Shown: piece after piece, positions 8,056 through 12,500 of the stretch | Layout of the letters: the number at the start of each line of letters is the position of its first letter | How positions within the stretch are numbered: position 1 is the stretch's first letter | Assembly: GCA_900544305.1 (NCBI GenBank) | Contig: UQUV01000060.1 | Coordinates: 1 to 12,500 of the forward strand | From: an uncultured Porphyromonadaceae bacterium | Lineage (GTDB): Bacteria > Bacteroidota > Bacteroidia > Bacteroidales > Muribaculaceae | Length of the DNA: 12,500 nt | Direction: 5' to 3' | The notes under the pieces: model-generated | The model's database searches: none | What the model saw: the letters and a program-made list of their open reading frames with translations, nothing else | Told to the model about the DNA's origin: nothing | Position numbers and translations under genes: made by a program

Positions 8056-8063
8056 TACCTTTG
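8056..8063 (+). promoter_or_regulatory. Putative -7 promoter element for the methyltransferase/hydrolase operon
   Basis: TACCTTTG matches TAnnTTTG exactly and lies in the 143-nt gap between the small HMA gene and the methyltransferase gene. Transcription would start near 8070, leaving a leader of about 16 nt before ATG 8086. I see no convincing -33 TTTG at the usual distance. The gap upstream holds no strong terminator, only a 4-bp stem at 8001-8013, so some read-through from the copper operon is possible. Confidence 0.5.
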
Positions 8064-8085
8064 TCTTTAAAAATCTGTGAAATTG

Positions 8086-8787
8086 ATGGAAACAGCACTC
8101 TATTTGATACCCGTAATGCTTAGCGATGAGCCTTTGGAAAAAGTACTCCCTGCCTATAATCTGGAAATAGTGAGGGGTATAAAGCATTTTATTGTCGAAA
8201 ATGTTCGTTCGGCAAGGAGGTTTTTGAAGAAGTGCGACAGGGAAATCAATATTGACGAACTGACGTTCTACACGCTCGACGAGCATACCCGTCCGGAAGA
8301 AATTACCGGCTATCTCAATCCGCTGGAGGCGGGAATGCCGATGGGAGTGATTTCAGAGGCGGGATGTCCGGCGATTGCCGACCCCGGAGCCGATGTCGTG
8401 GCCATGGCGCAGCGCAAGGGACTGAAGGTCGTACCTTTGGTGGGACCTTCCAGCATTCTGATGTCGCTGATGGCTTCGGGCTTCAACGGGCAAAGTTTCG
8501 CCTTTCAGGGCTATTTGCCGATAGAAGCTGGAAAACGGACAAAGAAGCTGCACGAAATGGAACGCAACATAGCAGCCGGACAGACACAGATTTTTATCGA
8601 AACGCCGTATCGCAACAACCGACTGATAGCCGAGCTTTGTAGCCGGCTGAGCGGTGACTTGCGTTTGTGTGTGGCCTGCGACATTACCGGTCCGACGGAG
8701 TCGATAGTGACCCGGAGCATCAAGGAATGGAGCAAGGCAACCTACAACTACGACAAGCGGCCGACGATATTTTTAATTTATCATTGA
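8086..8787 (+). CDS. SAM-dependent methyltransferase of the RsmI-like tetrapyrrole-methylase fold
   Basis: The 233-residue product belongs to the tetrapyrrole (corrin/porphyrin) methylase superfamily and is closest to RsmI, which 2'-O-methylates C1402 of 16S rRNA. Evidence: opening METALYLIPVMLSDEPLEKV, the SAM-site text GVISEAGCPAIADPGADVV (compare RsmI EAGTP-x-ISDPG), VPLVGPSS, FAFQGYLP (RsmI FxFxGFLP) and FIETPYRNNRL (RsmI FYESPHR). It is shorter than E. coli RsmI (about 286 residues), lacking most of the C-terminal extension; this short form is common in Bacteroidetes. Substrate is therefore inferred, not proven. ATG 8086 was chosen over GTG 8077 because the predicted transcript starts near 8070 and the conserved protein starts at METAL. 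The hydrolase gene follows after 2 nt, implying translational coupling. Confidence 0.88.
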   Translation: METALYLIPVMLSDEPLEKVLPAYNLEIVRGIKHFIVENVRSARRFLKKCDREINIDELTFYTLDEHTRPEEITGYLNPLEAGMPMGVISEAGCPAIADPGADVVAMAQRKGLKVVPLVGPSSILMSLMASGFNGQSFAFQGYLPIEAGKRTKKLHEMERNIAAGQTQIFIETPYRNNRLIAELCSRLSGDLRLCVACDITGPTESIVTRSIKEWSKATYNYDKRPTIFLIYH

Positions 8788-8789
8788 TT

Positions 8790-9812
8790 ATGAAAAAACT
8801 TGACAATATTATTGACAATTCACTGCAATATTCTTTGTTTGCCGACGAGATGTCGGGAGAACAGGAGCCGGTGGTGGTGAGTGGAGGCGCTGACTTGAGA
8901 GCGAAAAAGGCGGATGAGGAAAACTCGGAACTGGACACTCCCGTAATTGACCTGCACGCTACCAAATTGCTGAAATTCATAAGTTTCGGCAGCGGAAGCA
9001 GCGGCAACTGCTCTTATATAGGCAACGAAGAGGAGGGCATATTGATTGATGCCGGTGTGGACATGACGACGGTGTTGAGCGAACTGCGTGTCAACAATAT
9101 CCGTCCGGAATCCATCAAGGGAATCTGTCTGACACACGACCACGGCGACCATATCCGTTATGCCTACACGTTTTTGCGCAAGTTCAAGCCATCGATGCAT
9201 CTGTTTTGTACGAATCGTGTGCTGAACGGTATTCTGCGCCGTCACAACATTTCCCGTCGGATAAAGGACTATCATGTGCCCATTTACAAGGAAATCCCGT
9301 TCAAGATTGCCGGATTTGAGATTACGGCGTTTGAGGTGCTCCACGACGGAAGCTGCAATTCGGGATTCTCGATTGAATACGGTGATGCCCGTTTTGTGCT
9401 GGCTACGGATTTGGGTAGCATCAGCGAACGTGCCCGCCACTATATGTCGCAGGCCAACTATCTGGTGATAGAAAGCAACTACGATGTGAAGATGCTCGAC
9501 AACGGTACTTATCCCGAATATCTGAAAGCGCGTATCCGTGCAGCTAACGGTCACCTCGACAATGTGGATGCCGCTTCATTCCTGGCAGAAATTTATTCTG
9601 AGGAACTGAAATATGTGTTCCTCTGTCACTTGAGTAAGGACAACAATACGCCGGAAATCGCCCGTGAAGCCTCGATGCGTGCCCTGTTGGGACGTGGTGC
9701 GACGGTGGGCGAGGGTACGGATTCGCTGTCCGACCGTACGAAGGATGTGCAGCTGATGGTGCTGCCGCGTTACGATGCCACACGCTGCTTCAAGTTCCGC
9801 GTTGAAATGTAG
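8790..9812 (+). CDS. Metallo-beta-lactamase-fold hydrolase (YycJ/WalJ-like) with N-terminal extension
   Basis: The 340-residue protein has the metallo-beta-lactamase fold. Metal ligands visible: THDHGDH (His116, His118, Asp120, His121), His185 in VLHD, Asp207 in ATDLG and His280 in CHLSKDNN. The opening FISFGSGSSGNCSYIGNEE of the domain (63-81) is typical of YycJ/WalJ proteins, often annotated as exonuclease- or phosphohydrolase-like, with roles linked to DNA repair or cell-wall regulation in Firmicutes. Most relatives start right at this motif and are about 260-270 residues long; here about 60 acidic, low-complexity residues precede it, and no start codon lies at the domain edge. Near the C-terminus an additional loop (about 301-318) also lengthens it. 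ATG 8790 lies 2 nt after the methyltransferase stop. Cellular substrate unknown; cytosolic, as no signal peptide is seen. Confidence 0.88.
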   Translation: MKKLDNIIDNSLQYSLFADEMSGEQEPVVVSGGADLRAKKADEENSELDTPVIDLHATKLLKFISFGSGSSGNCSYIGNEEEGILIDAGVDMTTVLSELRVNNIRPESIKGICLTHDHGDHIRYAYTFLRKFKPSMHLFCTNRVLNGILRRHNISRRIKDYHVPIYKEIPFKIAGFEITAFEVLHDGSCNSGFSIEYGDARFVLATDLGSISERARHYMSQANYLVIESNYDVKMLDNGTYPEYLKARIRAANGHLDNVDAASFLAEIYSEELKYVFLCHLSKDNNTPEIAREASMRALLGRGATVGEGTDSLSDRTKDVQLMVLPRYDATRCFKFRVEM

Positions 9813-9835
9813 ACTGCAGCGGAAAAGAATACAAA

Positions 9836-9869
9836 CCCTGTTTCCCGTTCGGGAGGCAGGGCTTTTTTG
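9836..9869 (+). terminator. Intrinsic terminator after the hydrolase gene
   Basis: An 11-bp stem pairs 9836-9846 (CCCTGTTTCCC) with 9851-9861 (GGGAGGCAGGG), including two G-U pairs, around the loop GTTC. The tract CTTTTTTG follows. It lies 23 nt after the stop codon and separates this operon from the sigma-factor cluster. Confidence 0.9.
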
Positions 9870-9913
9870 TGTCTTGTCGCGAATGAGACGGATTATGAAA
9901 ATTTTTTTTGAAA

Positions 9914-9946
9914 TTTGTGTTACAAAACGGCGGATGCCTCGTTTTG
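9914..9946 (+). promoter_or_regulatory. Putative promoter of the sigma-factor cluster
   Basis: TTTG at 9914-9917 and TCGTTTTG at 9939-9946 resemble the Bacteroidetes -33 TTTG and -7 TAnnTTTG elements (one mismatch in the -7) with a 21-nt spacer. Transcription would start near 9953, which places the GTG at 9951 outside the message and supports ATG 9990 as the sigma-factor start. The match to the housekeeping pattern suggests expression does not strictly depend on the ECF-like factor itself, but this is inference. Confidence 0.45.
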
Positions 9947-9989
9947 CTAAGTGAACAGACAAAAAACTGACGAACGAAACCAACAATTT

Positions 9990-10496
9990 ATGAGCGAAGA
10001 AACGCTGACATCGACCTTCACACTGCTGCGCCGGAAATTTCTGCGCCTGGCTTCGCGCTTCTTCCCCGACGAGGAGGATGCCAACGATGCCTTGCAGGAG
10101 GCTTTCTGCCGGCTGTGGCCGAAGCGCGACGAAATCGACAGCCGTCAGGAGGCGGAGGCGATGGCCATGGCGACGGTGCGCAATCTGGGCATTGATGCCT
10201 ATCGCAGGCGGCAGTCGGTGCAGTGGCTCGAATTGAACGAGGAACGTGACGGAGGTGTGGCCGAGCCGGTTTCGGATGAGTTGGAACGGCGCGAACAGTT
10301 CCGTACGGTAGAAGCGATTATCGACCGGCATTTGACGGAAGTGCAGCGTACCATCGTCCGACGGCGTGAATACGACGGGGCGGAATTCTCGGAAATCGCC
10401 GCAGAACTTGGAATGGAAGAGCCGGCTGTCAGGATGCAGCTGTCGAGGGCTCGGAAAACAATCAGAATGTGTTATCAAAAACTATCGGAAAAATGA
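9990..10496 (+). CDS. ECF-like (sigma-70 family) RNA polymerase sigma factor
   Basis: The 168-residue protein has the two-domain layout of ECF (group IV) sigma factors, which redirect RNA polymerase in response to a signal, usually under control of an anti-sigma factor. Region 2 covers about 8-75: LRRKFLRLASRFFPDEEDAN followed by DALQEAFCRLWPKRDEI (compare D-x-DA-x-Q-x-x-F-x-x-LW), and a region 2.4-like NLGIDAYRRRQS. Region 4 covers about 112-162: LTEVQRTIVRRREYDGAEFS, then EIAAELGMEEPAVRMQLSRA as the helix-turn-helix. Length is normal. Start ATG 9990 fits the promoter position better than GTG 9951. The stop overlaps the start of the next gene as ATGA (10493-10496), a sign of translational coupling, as usual for sigma/anti-sigma pairs. 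Target genes are unknown; the adjacent DUF6108-like and barrel genes are the obvious candidates. No FecR-type or susCD partner is adjacent. Confidence 0.92.
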   Translation: MSEETLTSTFTLLRRKFLRLASRFFPDEEDANDALQEAFCRLWPKRDEIDSRQEAEAMAMATVRNLGIDAYRRRQSVQWLELNEERDGGVAEPVSDELERREQFRTVEAIIDRHLTEVQRTIVRRREYDGAEFSEIAAELGMEEPAVRMQLSRARKTIRMCYQKLSEK

Positions 10497-10960
10497 ACGG
10501 ACAACAGGCAGACATACAGAATCGCACCCGTGAGGAGTGGCTCGCATTGAGCGAACGCTATTTCGAAGCGCTGACCACTGTCGACGAAGAACGCGAACTG
10601 CGCCGGTTTCTTGCGACGGCTGAAGCTCAAGGCAGGGAGTTTGACGAGTTGCGGGCAGTGATGGGCTTTTTGACGGTCGGAAAACGGGAGCAGGAGCGCA
10701 GACGGCATCGTGTGCTGCGCCTGAATATCAGCCGTGTGGCAGCTGCTGTTGGAGTTTTGCTGGTTGTGGCCGGTTCTGCATTCTATGCCGTCGACCGCCG
10801 ACAAAACCAGTGTGTGGCCTACATTGGCGGCGTGAAATATACGGACGAAAGTGTGGTGCTGGCCGAAATGCACCGCTCGATGGACGATATGGGCGAGGCT
10901 TCGGAGGCTATGGATATTGACAGCCAGATGGCCGACATTTTCAGTACGTTGGGTGAATGA
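10493..10960 (+). CDS. Single-pass membrane protein, candidate anti-sigma factor
   Basis: I do not recognise a named family with certainty. The 155-residue protein has a charged, helical cytosolic N-terminus (1-79), one transmembrane helix (about 81-100, RVAAAVGVLLVVAGSAFYAV) and a short exported C-terminus of about 55 residues, by the positive-inside rule (RRRHRVLR precedes the helix). The N-terminal segment WLALSERYFEALTTVDEERE followed by LRRFLA resembles the opening helices of membrane anti-sigma factors (Y-x-x-x-L-x-x-x-E-E-x-x-L), but the zinc-binding His/Cys residues of ZAS domains are absent. The only Cys (107) is on the outer side. The ATGA overlap with the sigma gene strongly favours a regulatory partner. 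The exported part has a Met-rich acidic end (MHRSMDDMGEASEAMDIDSQ) and no recognisable sensor domain. ATG 10493 chosen because of the overlap. Confidence 0.75.
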   Translation: MNGQQADIQNRTREEWLALSERYFEALTTVDEERELRRFLATAEAQGREFDELRAVMGFLTVGKREQERRRHRVLRLNISRVAAAVGVLLVVAGSAFYAVDRRQNQCVAYIGGVKYTDESVVLAEMHRSMDDMGEASEAMDIDSQMADIFSTLGE

Positions 10961-10991
10961 TTGTAGAACGGATAAAAAGAAACGACGAGAT

Positions 10992-11435
10992 ATGAAACGA
11001 GCAGTTTTAATTTTGTTTCTGCTGACAATGGCAGTTCCTGCGGCATTCAGCCAAAAGGGAATGGCTATCGGCGAACTTTTCAGCAGCGGACTGGAAAAGC
11101 AGCCGAATGTGGTGGAGGTAATCGTGAAAGGGAAAAAACTGGAACCTTACCATCTGACGGTGTTCCGCAGCTTGACGGTGAAGTCTGATGCCGCTATGGC
11201 TGAGCGCATGGAAAAGCTTGTGCTCAGCGATGCGAAGGCGGCTACCGACCGCGAGCAGGGCATGACGGGAGGCCGTCTGTACTACGGGTTCTTTACCTTT
11301 GCCAATGGCGACGGCACATTCCGCTATGTGTTCTATCGCAACAACCTGCTGCGCAAAGGAGCTAAACCCGAAACAACGGTGGTTTACATGGAGGGAAAGG
11401 CCACGCTGGCGCAACTGAAGTCCATGTTTAAATGA
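10992..11435 (+). CDS. Secreted DUF6108-like protein of unknown function
   Basis: The 147-residue product begins with a clear Sec signal peptide (MKRAVLILFLLTMAVPAAFS, probable cleavage before Gln21), and has no lipobox cysteine, so the mature protein of about 127 residues is periplasmic or outer-membrane associated. The text GMAIGELFSSGLEKQPNVVE, VKGKKLEPYHLTVFRSLTVK, GGRLYYGFF, RYVFYRNNLLRKG and VVYMEGKATLAQLKSMFK matches, from memory, the DUF6108 family of Bacteroidales. Function is unknown. The mature part has no cysteine. It lies 31 nt after the candidate anti-sigma gene and 35 nt before the barrel gene, so the four genes are probably one transcript. It may be a target or an envelope-sensing component of the sigma system; that is inference. 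Confidence 0.8.
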   Translation: MKRAVLILFLLTMAVPAAFSQKGMAIGELFSSGLEKQPNVVEVIVKGKKLEPYHLTVFRSLTVKSDAAMAERMEKLVLSDAKAATDREQGMTGGRLYYGFFTFANGDGTFRYVFYRNNLLRKGAKPETTVVYMEGKATLAQLKSMFK

Positions 11436-11470
11436 CAAATCAAGTGACAATAAAAATACAGATAAAACAT

Positions 11471-12361
11471 ATGAAACGAATGATTTTTTGCATGGCTGTA
11501 CTTTGCAGTGCATTGGCAGCCGGAGCAGTTGAGACAGTGAAGGCTGATTCCGTATTATGCTTTCATAAACCGGATTCGGTAGTGGTGAAGCACAACGATG
11601 AACGGGTGAAAGTGGAGGTGTACGGCATACCCGAAAATCCCGACTACTACTATTCCTATGCCCGCAGCGGTCAGGCGTTCGACAACGAAATCGTGAGCGA
11701 GGGTTCTACTAACTGGGATTTCAAAATTCCGTTTGTCGACAACAAGAAGAAAACTACCCGCAAGCCGCGGTTCAGCTTTGAAGTGGGTGGCGTAGGCGTT
11801 GGTTTTGTAAACGCCATGAATGCTCCGGCTCCGATGGATGTAGACATGGGTAGTTCGTATGAAATTTTTGCCGACCATATTCTGAATCTCCGTTGTTATC
11901 CGTGGGCAACTAAAAACACATCGTTTTCAATCGGTTTTGGTATTGGATGGCGCAACTACCGCATGACCGGAAAGACTCGTTTCGTAAAGGACAACAGCGC
12001 GATTTCGTTTGACTCCTATCCGGAAGATGCCGATGTGAAATTTTCGCGTATCAAGATTTTCAGTTGGACTGTTCCTGTCATGTTCCAGCAGGAGCTTGGT
12101 CGGGCTTTCACTTGGAGAATCGGTGCGGTGGTGAATTTCAATACGTATGCCAGCATGAAGACGGTCTACAATCTGAACGGCGAAGAACAGAAGTATTTCT
12201 CTGACAATATCCATCAGCAGCGCGTAACGGTGGACTTGATGACCGGGCTTGACTTCAAGTCGATAGGCTGGTATGTGAAATATTCCCCGTGCAATATGCT
12301 TCACAGCGACTTCGGCCCGTCGTTCAACCACCTGTCGACAGGTTTGACGTTATTCTATTAG
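11471..12361 (+). CDS. Outer-membrane beta-barrel protein
   Basis: The 296-residue product has a signal peptide (MKRMIFCMAVLCSALAAGA, cleavage near residue 19-21) and, after a soluble N-terminal segment of about 80 residues, a series of amphipathic strands: FSFEVGGVGVGFVNAMN, TSFSIGFGIGWRNYRM, IKIFSWTVPVMFQQEL, FTWRIGAVVNFNTYA, VTVDLMTGLDFKS, GWYVKYSP and the last strand ending in LTLFY. The terminal Tyr and alternating pattern suit a small barrel of 8 to 12 strands of the OMP_b-brl class. The N-terminal part with DSVVVKHNDERVKVEVYG is a feature I associate with barrels next to sigma/DUF6108 genes. An in-frame ATG at 11432 overlaps the previous stop, but ATG 11471 begins the signal peptide directly and is preferred. 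Function unknown. It is the last gene of the cluster. Confidence 0.82.
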   Translation: MKRMIFCMAVLCSALAAGAVETVKADSVLCFHKPDSVVVKHNDERVKVEVYGIPENPDYYYSYARSGQAFDNEIVSEGSTNWDFKIPFVDNKKKTTRKPRFSFEVGGVGVGFVNAMNAPAPMDVDMGSSYEIFADHILNLRCYPWATKNTSFSIGFGIGWRNYRMTGKTRFVKDNSAISFDSYPEDADVKFSRIKIFSWTVPVMFQQELGRAFTWRIGAVVNFNTYASMKTVYNLNGEEQKYFSDNIHQQRVTVDLMTGLDFKSIGWYVKYSPCNMLHSDFGPSFNHLSTGLTLFY

Positions 12362-12449
12362 ACAGTAAAAACAAACGGTCCCTTTTTTGACACAAGAACA
12401 CAAGGACATAATTTTGAAGACGTTATCAAGGGATGTCCTCCTCTAAAGA
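12362..12449. other. Short non-coding gap after the barrel gene
   Basis: No coding frame is supportable here. It holds a T-run (12383-12388) without a preceding stem, and an inverted repeat AGGACAT (12403-12409) / ATGTCCT (12433-12439) with a 23-nt loop and no following T-tract. Neither is a convincing intrinsic terminator for the upstream cluster. Confidence 0.4.
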
Positions 12450-12500
12450 TGAACTGCACCCAAAAAGTTGGAGAGTTAAAAACTGTTACAACTTTGGGAT
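12450..12500 (+). mobile_element. Probable left end of an IS3-like insertion sequence, cut by the window edge
   Basis: The segment begins TGAACTGCACCCAAAAAGTT. It starts with TG, as IS3-family ends do, and resembles terminal repeats I remember from IS3-like elements in Bacteroidetes. The inner part holds an imperfect inverted repeat, CCCAAAAAGTTG (12459-12470) against CAACTTTGGG (12489-12498), and CAACTTTG at 12489-12496 could serve as a -7 element with TTG at 12468-12470 as -33. No transposase codons are in the window, so the identification rests only on the end sequence and my memory. It could instead be the promoter of an unrelated downstream gene. Confidence 0.4.

Noticed and set aside
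8667..8789. An upstream start for the hydrolase inside the methyltransferase gene
   Set aside because: The extra 41 residues overlap conserved methyltransferase sequence in another frame. ATG 8790, 2 nt after the stop, is the natural start.
9951..9989. GTG start for the sigma factor
   Set aside because: It would lie at or before the predicted transcription start, and the 13 added residues resemble nothing in the family.
9576..10478. A 300-codon open frame on the minus strand
   Set aside because: It lies opposite the well-supported hydrolase end, its terminator and the sigma factor. Its translation is rich in His, Arg and Phe, as expected of an antisense shadow, with no recognisable domain.
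11432..11470. ATG overlapping the DUF6108-like stop as start of the barrel protein
   Set aside because: It would put 13 polar residues before a complete signal peptide. The ATG at 11471 begins that signal peptide directly. The overlap start cannot be fully excluded.
12403..12439. Inverted repeat AGGACAT/ATGTCCT as a terminator
   Set aside because: The stem is only 7 bp, the loop is 23 nt and no T-tract follows.

Overview
The window reads as a chromosomal stretch from a Bacteroidetes bacterium, most likely order Bacteroidales. The evidence is a SusC/SusD outer-membrane nutrient-uptake pair, a SusD lipobox followed by Ser-Asp (a surface-lipoprotein signal typical of the phylum), -7 promoter elements of the TAnnTTTG type, weak ribosome binding sites, and a DUF6108-type secreted protein that I know only from Bacteroidales. 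I cannot name a species. All genes I can support lie on the + strand.

Layout. (1) 1-201: leader and probable promoter of the uptake pair. (2) 202-5350: susC-like and susD-like genes, closed by a strong intrinsic terminator at 5395-5436. The susC-like gene is split by a frameshift. A tandem TTGG duplication at 2360-2367 explains the break, because removing one copy restores a continuous 1107-residue protein with the expected family spacing. (3) 5526-7942: a Cu+-type P1B ATPase followed after 29 nt by a 69-residue HMA-domain metallochaperone-like protein, a small copper-handling operon. (4) 8086-9812: a short RsmI-like SAM-dependent methyltransferase and, 2 nt later, a YycJ/WalJ-type metallo-beta-lactamase-fold hydrolase with an unusual N-terminal extension. 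Their promoter is near 8056 and they end in an intrinsic terminator at 9836-9869. (5) 9990-12361: a four-gene cluster, ECF-like sigma factor, single-pass membrane protein (candidate anti-sigma factor), secreted DUF6108-like protein and outer-membrane beta-barrel protein. ATGA overlap or short gaps join these genes. (6) 12450-12500: what looks like the first bases of an IS3-like insertion sequence, cut off by the window edge.

How the genes may work together. SusC and SusD form a TonB-dependent transporter with a surface lipoprotein lid that imports an oligosaccharide or other large nutrient. No degradative enzyme is encoded beside them here, so the substrate cannot be inferred. The ATPase and small HMA protein would bind and expel cytosolic Cu+. 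The sigma/membrane protein/secreted protein/barrel cluster looks like a self-contained envelope regulatory unit whose signal and targets are unknown; it is the least understood system in the window. Codon choice differs between the uptake pair (T-ending CGT, GGT, TCT, and GAA) and the downstream genes (C/G-ending), which I read as expression-level bias rather than transfer.

I saw no tRNA, rRNA, CRISPR array or complete mobile element.
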